Below, one piece after another: positions 44,327-53,292 of a stretch of 64,000 nt of DNA. The position numbers and the translations under genes are program-made. The notes beneath the pieces were generated by a model that was given only the letters and a program-made list of their open reading frames with translations, ran no database searches and was not told the origin of the DNA. The DNA lies in the NCBI RefSeq assembly GCF_026410505.1, contig NZ_JAPMIU010000009.1, positions 1 to 64,000 of the forward strand. The letters are read 5' to 3'. How positions within the stretch are numbered: the first letter of the stretch is position 1; every line of letters begins with the position of its first letter. The DNA comes from Frateuria hangzhouensis. Lineage in GTDB: Bacteria; Pseudomonadota; Gammaproteobacteria; Xanthomonadales; Rhodanobacteraceae.

Positions 44327-45622
44327 ATGACCGACCTCCTCTGGCAGAAGCCCGATGTACAGGTGGATGCGCGCATCATGCGTTTCCTCGCCGGCAACGA
44401 CGTGCTGCTCGACCGCGAGTTCTTCCTGCACGACATCACTGCCAGCAAGGCGCACGTAGAGGGCCTCGCGCACATCGGCGTGGTCCCGGCCGACGAGGCC
44501 GCGGCGCTCGCGCGCGAGCTCGACGCATTGGCGGAGGATTTCCGCGCCGGCGCCTTCGTGCTGGACGAGCGCTACGAGGACGGCCACTCGGCGATCGAGG
44601 CGCGACTTACCGAGCGCCTTGGCGATGCCGGCCGCCGCGTGCATACCGGGCGCAGCCGCAACGACCAGATTCTGGTCGCCACGCGGCTTTGGCTGAAGGA
44701 CAAGCTCGCCGAGCTGGCGGCCCGGTGCCACGAGATCGCCGCCGCGTGCCTGGAGCGCGCGGCGCAGCCGGCGTTGCCGCTGCCGGGCTACACGCACCTG
44801 CAGCGGGCCGTGGTGTCCTCCACCGCCATGTGGTTCGCCGGCTTCGCCGAAGCGTTCATCGACAACACCGTGCGCGCGCGCCAGACGCTGGCCTGGATCG
44901 ACACCAACCCGCTGGGCACCGCCGCCGGCTACGGCGTCAACCTGCCGCTGGACCGCGCGCACTCCACTGAGGCACTCGGCTTCGCGCGCATGCAGCTGTC
45001 GCCGATCTACGCGCAGCTCTCGCGCGGCAAGTTCGAGCTGGCCGCGCTGGAAGCCCTGGCCAGCGCGCTGCTGGACCTGCGCCGCCTGGCCTGGGACCTG
45101 TCGCTGTTCACCACCGCCGAGTTCGGCTTCGTCCACCTGCCGCCCGAATACACCACCGGCAGCTCGATCATGCCGAACAAGCGCAACCCCGACGTGGTCG
45201 AACTGCTGCGCGCCAGCTACGCCACCGTGGCGGCCGCGCGCTGCGAGATCGAACAGTTGCTGTCGCTGCCCACCGGCTACCAGCGCGATTTGCAGTTTTC
45301 CAAGGGATCGATCTTCCACGGCATGACCCACGGACTGGCCGCGCTGGAACTGGTGCCGGCGCTGGTTGCCCGCATGCGCTGGAACGCGCCGGCCATGCGC
45401 ACGGCGATCGAACCGGCGATGTACGCCACCGACGTGGCGATCGAGCAGGCCGCCCGGGGCGTACCCTTTCGCGATGCCTACCGCGAGGCTGCCGCGGCAG
45501 TCGCTACGGCCGGCGAGGGACGCACGCCGGAGCGCAGCCTGGCTGAGCGCGTGTCTCCCGGGGGCAGCGCCGATCCGCGGCTGGCGGAACTGACCGCCCG
45601 CTTGCGCGCCCTTCCGGGCTGA
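44327..45622 (+). CDS. argH: Argininosuccinate lyase
   Basis: Splits argininosuccinate into arginine and fumarate. The 431-residue protein has the fumarase/aspartase signature [15 protein letters not shown] near 282. Conserved substrate-binding segments are [17 protein letters not shown] near 107, [12 protein letters not shown] near 152 and [17 protein letters not shown]. It is about 30 residues shorter than E. coli ArgH. Last recognised gene of the arginine cluster; proBA, which can follow it in Xanthomonas, is absent. Confidence 0.95.
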   Translation: MTDLLWQKPDVQVDARIMRFLAGNDVLLDREFFLHDITASKAHVEGLAHIGVVPADEAAALARELDALAEDFRAGAFVLDERYEDGHSAIEARLTERLGDAGRRVHTGRSRNDQILVATRLWLKDKLAELAARCHEIAAACLERAAQPALPLPGYTHLQRAVVSSTAMWFAGFAEAFIDNTVRARQTLAWIDTNPLGTAAGYGVNLPLDRAHSTEALGFARMQLSPIYAQLSRGKFELAALEALASALLDLRRLAWDLSLFTTAEFGFVHLPPEYTTGSSIMPNKRNPDVVELLRASYATVAAARCEIEQLLSLPTGYQRDLQFSKGSIFHGMTHGLAALELVPALVARMRWNAPAMRTAIEPAMYATDVAIEQAARGVPFRDAYREAAAAVATAGEGRTPERSLAERVSPGGSADPRLAELTARLRALPG

Positions 45623-45718
45623 CCAATCGTTCAGCCCGTTTGAGTACCAGTTCACGACCGCGGGTCGATACTCGCGCCATGCCTTCTACCACGCCAGCGG
45701 GATATCGCAGGGCCCGGC

Positions 45719-48307
45719 ATGCCGCCTCAAGGCGTGGGGACGATTGTCGTGGCCGGGGGTGAAGGCCGGCACGACGGCATGCCGCGCGCCCTGGTGGCCG
45801 CCGAACAGGCGGCGATCCTGGGGCAATTGGCCGAAGGAGTCATCCTGGCCGATACGGCCGGGCGTATCACCTACGTGAATGAGGCCGCGGCGCGATTGCA
45901 CGGGGTCGGTCGGCTCGAGGTCGGCCCGGACGACTACGCCCGCGCCTACCAGTTGCTGACCGAAGATGGACGGCCATGCGAATCCCGCCAGCTGCCGCTG
46001 GCACGGGCGGTGCTCGATGGCGTGGTCAGTACCGACGCACGTTGGCGGATCCGCCGTCCGGACGGTTCCGAGATCATCGCGCTGGGCTCGGCGCGGCCGA
46101 TCCACGACGCCGATGGCAAGCCCCTGGGCGCCGTCCTGACCATGCATGACGACACGGCGCGCGTGCAGACGGAGCTTGCGCTACGCGAAGAGAGCCAGGC
46201 GCTGGAGACGCTCAACCGCGTCGGCGCGACGGTGGCCAGCGAACTGGAGCTGGAGCGCATCGTGCAGACGGTCACCGATGCGGGCGTCGCACTCATTGGC
46301 GCCAGCATGGGCGCATTCTTCTACAGCACCACCAACGAGGCGGGCGAGAGCATGCTGCTCTACACCCTCTCCGGCGTCGACCCGCACGCGTTCGACCGAT
46401 ACCCGATGCCCCGGGCGAGCCTGATGTTTCGTCCCACGCTTGCCGGCGAGAGCGTGGTCCGCTGCGAGGACGTGTTGCGCGACCCGCGGTACGGCAAGAG
46501 CCCGCCCTACCATGGCTTGCCGCCGGGCCATCCGCCCGTGCGCAGCTACCTGGCCGTGCCGGTGGTTTCCCGCTCGGGCCGGGTGCTGGGCGGGCTTTTC
46601 TTCGGTCACCCCGAACCGGGACGGTTTTCGCTGCGTCACGAACGGCTGATGGTGGGTATTGCCGCCCACGCAGCCATCGCGATCGATAACGCGAACCTCT
46701 ATGGCGTGGCGCAGCGCGAGATCGACGAACGACGTGTCGCCGAGGAGCGATTGCGCGAACTCAACGAGACGCTGGAGCAACGCGTCGAGGTCCGCACGCG
46801 CGAGCGCGATCGCGCCTGGAAGTACTCGCGCGACCTGCAGGCCGTGATCGATGACCGCGGTTGCTTCCTGGAGGTCAGCGATGCCTGGTACGCTGTCCTC
46901 GGCTGGCAGCCGGCAGAACTGGGCGGACACCGGGCCTACGGGTTCATCCACCCGGAAGACCGCCCGGCCGGCGAGCGGCCCTTCTTCTCCAACCTGGCCA
47001 GGGGCCCGGCATTCGAAAACCGCATGCGCCACAAGGACGGCAGCTATCGCTGCATCTCCTGGGTGGCCAGCCAGGCGGGTGACACGGTATACGCCAGCGG
47101 CCGCGACGTCACCGAGCAGAGGGAGCAGGCGCATGCGCTGGCGCGGGCCGAGGCGGCGTTGCGCCAGAGCCAGAAGATGGAGGCGGTCGGCCATCTCACC
47201 GGCGGCATCGCGCACGACTTCAACAATATGCTGGCCGTGGTGATCGGCTCGCTCGAATTGCTGCAGCGCCGCCTGCCCGAGGACGCATCGGTGCGGCGCC
47301 AGGCCACGAACGCGATGGAGGCAGCCAACCGCGCGGCCGTATTGACACAGCGGTTGCTTGCCTTTGCACGCAAGCAACCGCTCACTCCGCGTGCGGTCGA
47401 CGCCAATGCGCTGGTGACAGGCATGTCCGAATTGCTCCGCCACGCGCTGGGTGCCGAAATCCGCCTGGAGGTGCTTTCCGCGGACGGGCTGTGGCCGACG
47501 CTGGCCGATGCAAACCAGCTGGAGAACGCGATACTCAACCTTGCGGTGAACGCCCGCGACGCCATGGCCGAAGGGGGACGCCTGACCATCGAGACGGCCA
47601 ACGTCAAGCTCGATGGGCGCTACGTGGCCAACCACCCGGAACTCGAGGCGGGCGACTATCTGTCGGTCACGGTGACCGACAGTGGTATCGGCATGCCGGC
47701 AGAGGTGGTCCGCCGGGCCTTCGATCCGTTCTTCACCACCAAGCAGGCAGGGCAGGGCACCGGCCTGGGCCTGAGCCAGGTCTACGGCTTCGTCAAACAG
47801 TCCGGTGGGCACGTGACGATCTATTCGGAACCCGGTCGGGGCACCAGCGTCAGGATCTACCTGCCGCGGCTGGCCGCACCGGCGGGTAGGCGGGAGGCGG
47901 CCGACGCCATGTCTGCGTCTGCGTCGGTGCCGATCGGGCAGCAGGAGCTCGTCCTGCTGGTGGACGACGAGGCCGCCGTACGCCAGGTCAACGCCGAGGC
48001 GCTGCGCGAGTTGGGCTATCGCGTGCTGGAAGCCGACGGCGCCGACACCGCGATGACCACGCTCGCCGCGCATCCGCAGATCGAGTTGCTGTTCACCGAC
48101 CTGGTCATGCCCGACGTCGATGGCCGCCGCCTGGCGGCGGAGGCCAGGCGCCACCATCCGGACCTGAAAGTGCTGTTCACGACCGGCTACTCGCCCACCG
48201 CTGCCAGGCAGATCGGCGCGCTGGACGTGGAAGCCCCGCTGCTGGGCAAGCCCTTCACGCTGGAGGAACTCGGGCGCACGTTGCGGCAGGTCCTGGAAGG
48301 CGCCTGA
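45719..48307 (+). CDS. Hybrid sensor histidine kinase (PAS-GAF-PAS-HisKA-HATPase-REC)
   Basis: An 862-residue, apparently cytoplasmic kinase with no membrane helix. Domains in order: PAS (20-145), GAF (155-330), a coiled-coil linker, PAS (375-470, with PAC-like [17 protein letters not shown]), HisKA with the phospho-His in [17 protein letters not shown] near 500, HATPase (N-box [16 protein letters not shown]1 VTDSGIGM, F-box [18 protein letters not shown]), and a C-terminal receiver ([27 protein letters not shown] with the phospho-Asp, LGKPFT with the lysine). HDFNN kinases often signal to response regulators in trans; none is adjacent. The start could also be the ATG at 45779. Confidence 0.9.
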   Translation: MPPQGVGTIVVAGGEGRHDGMPRALVAAEQAAILGQLAEGVILADTAGRITYVNEAAARLHGVGRLEVGPDDYARAYQLLTEDGRPCESRQLPLARAVLDGVVSTDARWRIRRPDGSEIIALGSARPIHDADGKPLGAVLTMHDDTARVQTELALREESQALETLNRVGATVASELELERIVQTVTDAGVALIGASMGAFFYSTTNEAGESMLLYTLSGVDPHAFDRYPMPRASLMFRPTLAGESVVRCEDVLRDPRYGKSPPYHGLPPGHPPVRSYLAVPVVSRSGRVLGGLFFGHPEPGRFSLRHERLMVGIAAHAAIAIDNANLYGVAQREIDERRVAEERLRELNETLEQRVEVRTRERDRAWKYSRDLQAVIDDRGCFLEVSDAWYAVLGWQPAELGGHRAYGFIHPEDRPAGERPFFSNLARGPAFENRMRHKDGSYRCISWVASQAGDTVYASGRDVTEQREQAHALARAEAALRQSQKMEAVGHLTGGIAHDFNNMLAVVIGSLELLQRRLPEDASVRRQATNAMEAANRAAVLTQRLLAFARKQPLTPRAVDANALVTGMSELLRHALGAEIRLEVLSADGLWPTLADANQLENAILNLAVNARDAMAEGGRLTIETANVKLDGRYVANHPELEAGDYLSVTVTDSGIGMPAEVVRRAFDPFFTTKQAGQGTGLGLSQVYGFVKQSGGHVTIYSEPGRGTSVRIYLPRLAAPAGRREAADAMSASASVPIGQQELVLLVDDEAAVRQVNAEALRELGYRVLEADGADTAMTTLAAHPQIELLFTDLVMPDVDGRRLAAEARRHHPDLKVLFTTGYSPTAARQIGALDVEAPLLGKPFTLEELGRTLRQVLEGA

Positions 48308-48352
48308 CGTACGGTTTCCGTTCCACCGGCGACGGGCTCGCGCCGCGAGCCG

Positions 48353-48853
48353 TCAACCGTGCAAGTGTCCCTGCCGTCCCAGGTCGCTCGGCTGCTCGTT
48401 CCACATGCCGCGGGCGAAATCCAGCGCGCGTTCGACTGCGCTATCCGCCGATTCCCAGTACATCGCATCGCGCACGCGTACGCGCAGCACGGTCAGGTTG
48501 GGGTCGTCCTTGCCGGAGAAGAACACGTTCTGTGCCGGCGACCACAACTCTTCGATCAGGGCCGGGTCGCGGTCGATGCGTGCGCGGCCGCGCACGGAGA
48601 CGTAGCACTTGTCGTCGTGGTTGGCGTAGGCGAGGTTGAGGTCGAGGTCGTCGGTGAGCTGGTCGACCTTGGCGCTGTCGGCGGCGGTAAAGAACACCAG
48701 TTCGCCGTCGGCGGTGAGCTTGAGCGTCTGCAGCGGACGGCTGACCAGCGAGCCGTCTGCCGCCTGGGTGGTGAGCATCGCCACCTCGCTGTCCTCGATC
48801 AGTTCGGCGAGTTTGCGCAGGTCGGCGGCGTCGTGCGGGGCGTCGTTTTTCAT
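48353..48853 (-). CDS. Pyridoxamine 5'-phosphate oxidase-like protein (general stress protein 26 type)
   Basis: A 166-residue flavin-binding split-barrel protein. It has SEVAMLTTQAADGSLVSRPL and ELVFFTAADSAKVDQLTDD, then VSVRGRARIDRDPALIEELW and RVRVRDAMYWES, which match the GSP26/PNPOx-like family. Such proteins bind FMN or other cofactors and are linked to stress protection; vitamin B6 synthesis is unlikely. The ATG at 48853 is chosen for the GAGGAA ribosome site. Family members end shortly after the barrel, as here. Confidence 0.85.
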   Translation of the reverse strand: MKNDAPHDAADLRKLAELIEDSEVAMLTTQAADGSLVSRPLQTLKLTADGELVFFTAADSAKVDQLTDDLDLNLAYANHDDKCYVSVRGRARIDRDPALIEELWSPAQNVFFSGKDDPNLTVLRVRVRDAMYWESADSAVERALDFARGMWNEQPSDLGRQGHLHG

Positions 48854-48972
48854 CGCGGTTTCCTCGGGCGTGTCCGCCTTCGAAGATGGCGCGGCGGCGT
48901 TCAAGGCAGGATGAAATCCTCAGAATCGGCCGTGCGGGCCGTTAAGCGATCTTCATTCCCGGGGAGGCTCGC

Positions 48973-49382
48973 GTGAACATCGACAAATTCAACCAGGAGC
49001 ACGCCAGCCTGCTGGCGTCGGTCACGACGCTGCGTGAACTGGTGCAGGCTGGCGTGGCGGCGAACGCGGAGCCGATCGTGCGCCAGCTGGTGGCCATGAG
49101 CGCGCTCGTCAAGCTGCACCTGGCGGCCGAGGACCGCGTGCTCTATCCAGCACTGGCGGGCGCCGCCGACCCGCGCGTGGCGCGGGTCGGGCAGCAGTTC
49201 CAGCAGGAAATGGGCGGTATCGCGGCGGGCTACGGCGCGTTCGTGTCGCGCTGGAACCTGCCGGCCAGGCTGGCCGGCGATCCGCAGTGCTTCCGCGACG
49301 AGGCCAATGCCGTGTTCAAGGCGTTGCACCAGCGCATCCAGCGCGAGGGCCGCGAGCTTATCCGCTCGCCGCGCAGGTCTGA
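48973..49382 (+). pseudogene. Hemerythrin HHE-domain protein with 3'-terminal frameshift
   Basis: Encodes a di-iron four-helix domain: MNIDKFNQEHASLLASV (His), VKLHLAAEDRVLYPALAG (His, Glu), FVSRWNLPARLAGDP and FKALHQRIQREGREL. At 49356-49362 the sequence GAGCTTATCC breaks the family's usual end. One extra T (GAGCTTTATCC) would give ELYPLAAQV and the stop TGA at 49380-49382, which is the normal HHE ending. As given, the frame instead runs on for more than 500 codons opposite kynU, which cannot be a real extension. Either a one-base deletion truncates or damages the gene, or the base was lost in sequencing a T run. The first 125 codons are intact. Confidence 0.75.
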
Positions 49383-49395
49383 GGGGGCCGCGCGC

Positions 49396-50670
49396 TCAGG
49401 CGCCGGCCCAGTCCCGTACCGCCTCGGCGAAGGCCAGGCAATCGGCGTGGCGGTTGTAGAGCGGCGCGGGAGAGATGCGGATCACATCCGGCTCGCGCCA
49501 GTCGCCGATGACGCTGTTTTCCATCAGGTATTCGAACAGTGCCCGTCCCCGCGCTCGCCCGCCGAGTACGCGGATGGACAACTGGGCACCGCGCCGGATG
49601 GGTTCGGCCGGGGTGACGATCTGAAGCACGTCGCCCAGTTGCGTGCGCACCAGCCATTCGAGATAGCCGGTCAAGCGCTCGGATTTTTCGCGCAGCCGCG
49701 CCATGCCGGCGCGCCGGAAGATCTCCAGCGATACCCGCAGCGGCGCCAGTGCCAGGATCGGCGGATTGGACAGCTGCCAGCCATCGGCGCCGGCCGTGGG
49801 CATGAACTGCGGACCCATCTGGAAGCGGGTGGTCTTGTCGTGGCCCCACCAGCCGGCGAAGCGCGGCAGCGCCGCGCGCGCGTGGCGTTCGTGCACGAAT
49901 GCGCCGCCGACCGCGCCGGGGCCGGCATTCAAATACTTGTAGCTGCACCAGATGGCGAAGTCCGCCTCGCTGTCGTGCAGTTGCAGCGGCAGGTTGCCGA
50001 CCGCGTGGGCAAGATCGAAGCCGACCTGGCACCCCTGGGCATGCGCCAGTGCCGCGATCGCCTTGAGGTCGAATGCCTGGCCGGTGCGGTACTGCACCCC
50101 CGGCAGCATCACCAGCGCCGTGCGTGCGCCGTGCTCGGCCAGCGCACGCTCGAACGCGGCTTCGGAAATCGTGCCGTTGGCTTCGTCCGCCTCCAGCTCG
50201 ATCAGCGCGGTGGCAGGGTCGTAGCCATGGAAGCGGATCTGCGATTCGACCGCGTAACGGTCGGTGGGAAAGGCGCCGGCCTCGATCAGGATCGCGTGGC
50301 GCGCGGGAGTGGGGCGGTAGAAGCTCACCATCATCAGGTGCAGGTTCACGCCCAGCGTGTTCATCGCCACCACTTCGCCGGGCCGTGCGCCGACCACGGC
50401 CGCCAGGTCGTCGCGCACGAACTCGTGGTAGTCCATCCACGGCAGGCGGCCCTTGAAGTGGCCCTCCACGGCCAGTTCGCCCCAGTAATCGAGTTCCGAG
50501 GCGACAGCGTCGCGCACCGCGCGCGGCTGCAGGCCGAGCGAATTGCCGCAGAAGTAATGCGAATCGCGGCCTTCGTGGGGGGGGATCAGGAATTCGTCGC
50601 GGAACGCGCGCAGCGGATCGGAGTCATCGGCCGCGGCAGCCCATGCCGCGGACGCGTGGTATTGGGTCAT
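49396..50670 (-). CDS. kynU: Kynureninase
   Basis: PLP enzyme that cleaves kynurenine to anthranilate, or 3-hydroxykynurenine to 3-hydroxyanthranilate. The 424-residue protein has the start FRDEFLIPPHEG, YFCGNSLGLQPRAV, the PLP Asp in VGFDLAHAVGNLPL near 219, and the PLP lysine K245 in WCSYKYLNAGPG. The C-terminus is complete (RISPAPLYNRHADC). It is downstream of the ACMSD gene on the same strand, so both belong to tryptophan catabolism through 3-hydroxyanthranilate. The other steps (tryptophan dioxygenase, kynurenine monooxygenase, HAAO) are outside the window. Confidence 0.95.
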   Translation of the reverse strand: MTQYHASAAWAAAADDSDPLRAFRDEFLIPPHEGRDSHYFCGNSLGLQPRAVRDAVASELDYWGELAVEGHFKGRLPWMDYHEFVRDDLAAVVGARPGEVVAMNTLGVNLHLMMVSFYRPTPARHAILIEAGAFPTDRYAVESQIRFHGYDPATALIELEADEANGTISEAAFERALAEHGARTALVMLPGVQYRTGQAFDLKAIAALAHAQGCQVGFDLAHAVGNLPLQLHDSEADFAIWCSYKYLNAGPGAVGGAFVHERHARAALPRFAGWWGHDKTTRFQMGPQFMPTAGADGWQLSNPPILALAPLRVSLEIFRRAGMARLREKSERLTGYLEWLVRTQLGDVLQIVTPAEPIRRGAQLSIRVLGGRARGRALFEYLMENSVIGDWREPDVIRISPAPLYNRHADCLAFAEAVRDWAGA

Positions 50671-50680
50671 GCGTGGAACC

Positions 50681-51193
50681 TCATCGTGCCAGGCTGGCGG
50701 CGACGGCGTCGCAGCCCTTGTCGAAGGCAGCCGCCCAGGCGGCGCCGGCTTCGCTGTGCGCCGGCCGCGCGCAGCGCAGCTGGATCGCGTGATTGTGGGC
50801 GAACCAGTAGCGCTCGCTGTAGCGGTAGGCCACGTGGTTCTCCTGCGCCGTATAGGCGTAGCTGTTGGGGCCGACCGGCGTGCCGGCGGGCTGGTAGCCG
50901 GGCAGCGCCTGGGCCTTGTGGGTGGCGATGCCGACGTACTGGTCGAACGCCGCCAGGTCGCCGACCTGCTTGACCACCACGGTCACGTAGGACAGGTTGT
51001 CGCGGGCAGTAGGCGAGGGGTCGGGCACCTGGAATACGCGCATTTCCGTTTCGCCCTGGGTCTGCATGATCGGCACCCAGGCGTCCGGTGCGCTGAAAGC
51101 CACGCGGCCGCCGGCCATGCTGACCTCGGTGGCACAGGCGGGGCCGGCCAGCAGCAACGCGCCGGCCACCAGGATGCTGCGATAGATGCTCAT
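50681..51193 (-). CDS. Exported protein of unknown function in the kynurenine group
   Basis: A 170-residue protein with a signal peptide (MSIYRSILVAGALLLAGPACA, probable cleavage after ACA). The mature part has SAPDAWVPIMQTQGETEMRV, LSYVTVVVKQVGDLAAFDQ and YSERYWFAHNHAIQLRCARP, with two cysteines (near 145 and 160) that may pair. I do not recognise the family. It lies 25 bases after the ACMSD gene and 10 bases before kynU in one transcription unit, so it is probably expressed with them. Confidence 0.75.
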   Translation of the reverse strand: MSIYRSILVAGALLLAGPACATEVSMAGGRVAFSAPDAWVPIMQTQGETEMRVFQVPDPSPTARDNLSYVTVVVKQVGDLAAFDQYVGIATHKAQALPGYQPAGTPVGPNSYAYTAQENHVAYRYSERYWFAHNHAIQLRCARPAHSEAGAAWAAAFDKGCDAVAASLAR

Positions 51194-51218
51194 GAACGCT
51201 CCGCAATGGAGGGAATGC

Positions 51219-52238
51219 TCAGCGCATCCCCTGGTTGAAACGCTGCAAAGGCAGGCCCAGCCATTCCAGCGCGGTGCCATGGAACAGCCGCGCGCGGTCG
51301 GTTTCATCCAGCCCCAGGGCCTCGATACCGCTGCCGGGCTCCTGCTCGCCCAGCGGGAAAGGATAATCGGTGCCCAGCATCACGCGATCGACGCCGGTCA
51401 CATCCAGGAGATACCGCAGCGCCCGCTCGTCGTGCACGCAGGAGTCGAAATACAGGCGCTTGAGGTACTCGCGTGGGTTGCGCGGATTGTCGGTGGCGAC
51501 CAGGTCCGGACGCATGCGGAAGCCGTGCTCGATGCGACCGATCGACCAGGGGAAGCTGCCGCCGCCGTGGGCCAGCATGATGCGCAGCTTCGGCAGCCGC
51601 TCCAGCACGCCGCCGAAGGCCAGGCAGCAGCCGGCGCGCGACTGTTCGGCCGGCATGCCGACCAGCCAGGGCATCCAGTACTTGGGCATGGTGCTGGCGC
51701 CCATCATGTCCCACGGATGCACCAGGATCGCAGCGCCCAGGTCGGCCGCTGCCTCGAAGAACGGGAACAGCTCCGGCGCGTCCAGGTTCCAGTCGTTGCA
51801 ATGCGAGCCGATCTGCACGCCCTGCAGGCCCAGTTCGTCGATGCAGCGCTCCAGCTCGCGGATGGCCAGGTCCGGCGCCTGCAGCGGCACCGTGCCGATG
51901 CCCGCGTAATGGCGCGGGTGCTGCTGGCACATCTGCGCCATGTGGTCGTTCAGGTGGCGATGCAGCTCCAGCGCCTGGTAGCCGGGCGCCCAGTAGGAAA
52001 ACAGCACCGGCACGGTGGAGATCACCTGCACGTCGACGCCGAAGCGGGCGTAGTCGTCGATGCGCGTCTGCGGATCGAACGCCGAATCCCAGACCTCGCG
52101 GAAGAACTTGCCGTCCTTGTAGATGCGGTGGCGGCCGTCGGTGTGGGTCATGACCGGGAAGCGGTCGTTGCCGTACTTGGCCGCCAGATTGGGCCAGTCG
52201 CGGGGCAGGATGTGCGCGTGCGTATCGATCTTGAGCAT
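51219..52238 (-). CDS. 2-Amino-3-carboxymuconate-6-semialdehyde decarboxylase (ACMSD)
   Basis: Diverts the kynurenine pathway to aminomuconate instead of quinolinate. The 339-residue amidohydrolase-fold enzyme has the zinc His-x-His in KIDTHAHILPRDWP near 8-10, STVPVLFSYWAPGYQ, VQIGSHCNDWNLDAPELFPF with a ligand region, the zinc His in ILVHPWDMMG near 173, LAHGGGSFPW near 220 and the zinc Asp in LGTDYPFPLGEQEPG near 290. Similarity to the human enzyme is visible along the whole length. First gene of the group acmsd-orf-kynU. Confidence 0.94.
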   Translation of the reverse strand: MLKIDTHAHILPRDWPNLAAKYGNDRFPVMTHTDGRHRIYKDGKFFREVWDSAFDPQTRIDDYARFGVDVQVISTVPVLFSYWAPGYQALELHRHLNDHMAQMCQQHPRHYAGIGTVPLQAPDLAIRELERCIDELGLQGVQIGSHCNDWNLDAPELFPFFEAAADLGAAILVHPWDMMGASTMPKYWMPWLVGMPAEQSRAGCCLAFGGVLERLPKLRIMLAHGGGSFPWSIGRIEHGFRMRPDLVATDNPRNPREYLKRLYFDSCVHDERALRYLLDVTGVDRVMLGTDYPFPLGEQEPGSGIEALGLDETDRARLFHGTALEWLGLPLQRFNQGMR

Positions 52239-52322
52239 GCGATCGAGTCTAGCAGGGCGCCTGCCGGGGCCCTGTAGTGCGCAATCCGGATACTGTTCCT
52301 GTCGCGGCCAGACGCCTTGGCC

Positions 52323-52354
52323 TATACTTTTTTGCACACGGCCGAGCGGCCGTG
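52323..52354 (+). promoter_or_regulatory. TATACT -10 element followed by an 18-bp palindrome
   Basis: TATACT (52323-52328) and, starting 9 bases later, CACGGCCG-AG-CGGCCGTG (52337-52354), a perfect inverted repeat at the predicted transcription start of the ECF sigma gene. It may be an operator or a 5' hairpin. No good -35 element was found. Confidence 0.45.
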
Positions 52355-52415
52355 ACGTACCGGGGCGGCACCAGTCGCGCCCACGGCCCCCCGGGTGGGA
52401 AGGGATCGCCAGCCA

Positions 52416-52976
52416 GTGAACAACAGTGTCGAGGTGACGCGGCTGCTGCATTCGGCGCAGGCGGGCGATACCGCCGCGCTGGAGGAAGCCCTGCGCCAGA
52501 TGTATGCCGCGCTGCACCGGCTGGCCGGCGCCCAGCTGCGCCGCAACACCAGCGAGCGCACCCTGAGCGCCACCGCGCTGGTCAACGAGGCCTACATCAA
52601 GGTGTTCGGCAGCGGCGGCTCGCCGCGATGGGAAAGTCGGGGGCACCTGTTGGGCGTGGCCGCGCGCGCCATGCGCGAGGTGCTGGTCGATTCGGCCCGG
52701 CGCCGCCAGGCCGCCAAGCGCCCGCAGGACTGCGACCGCATCGAGTTGTCGGAGATCTCCGGTTCGCTGAAGCCCGACGTGGACTATGTCGCGCTGATCG
52801 ATGCCATGGACGCACTGGAACAGATCGACCCGCGCCAGGCCAGCATCGTCTCGATGCGGTTTTTCGTGGGCCTGAGCGCCGAGCAAATCGCCGCCGCCCT
52901 GGGGATTTCCGCCACCACCGTGCAACGCGAGTGGCGCCTGGCGCGAGCCTGGCTGCAGCGGGAAATGCAGGGCTGA
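52416..52976 (+). CDS. ecfK: ECF43-type sigma factor, EcfK-like, at the T6SS locus
   Basis: A 186-residue ECF sigma factor. Region 2 is in HRLAGAQLRRNTSERTLSAT, then ALVNEAYIKVFG. Region 4 is in DPRQASIVSMRFFVGLSAEQ and the helix-turn-helix ISATTVQREWRLARAWLQ. Where normal ECF factors have the acidic DAED residues, this one has SATA, with threonines at 45, 49 and 53. X. citri EcfK and V. parahaemolyticus EcfP share this feature and are activated by threonine phosphorylation by a Ser/Thr kinase (PknS, PknT). No anti-sigma gene is beside it and a T6SS cluster follows, as in X. citri. The GTG at 52416 is chosen for the AAGGGA ribosome site. The kinase gene is not in the window. Confidence 0.85.
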   Translation: MNNSVEVTRLLHSAQAGDTAALEEALRQMYAALHRLAGAQLRRNTSERTLSATALVNEAYIKVFGSGGSPRWESRGHLLGVAARAMREVLVDSARRRQAAKRPQDCDRIELSEISGSLKPDVDYVALIDAMDALEQIDPRQASIVSMRFFVGLSAEQIAAALGISATTVQREWRLARAWLQREMQG

Positions 52977-53292
52977 GGCCCTGCCTTCGTAGGGCTCCTA
53001 CAGGGCTGGGGCGGGCGTGGTTTCTACGTGAACGCACTCTGAACGAGCCGTTCATCTCCGTGGCCGATCCGTGAAGGCCTCCACGCACTAGAACAGTGGG
53101 AAGGCGTTCAGCCCGCCCTTTGCCACGCCCGTCCGAAGCGACTGCCGTGCGCGGAACCAATGCGTTCCGCGGCGGCCGCGACGGCCCGATGCGCTGCAGG
53201 GACGGCGCGCGCCTGCGCCGCGACGGGTTTCGCGGTCGCGCCCGCAGGCGTCGCGTTCCAACCGGAAGACCTCACGTCCAGGAGACAGCCGC
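52977..53292. other. 316-base gap before tssB with a small palindrome
   Basis: No gene is supported here. A family B fragment (GTAGGGCTCCTAC-like) is near 52988-53001. TGAACG-AGC-CGTTCA (53040-53054) is a perfect inverted repeat that could bind a regulator of the T6SS operon. A ribosome site (CCAGGAGA) stands before tssB. Confidence 0.5.

Noticed and set aside
48973-50973. A 666-codon open frame beginning with a hemerythrin domain
   Set aside because: After about 130 codons it is the antisense of kynU, with no domain and biased composition. The family ending is restored by a one-base shift, so the extension is an artefact of high GC.
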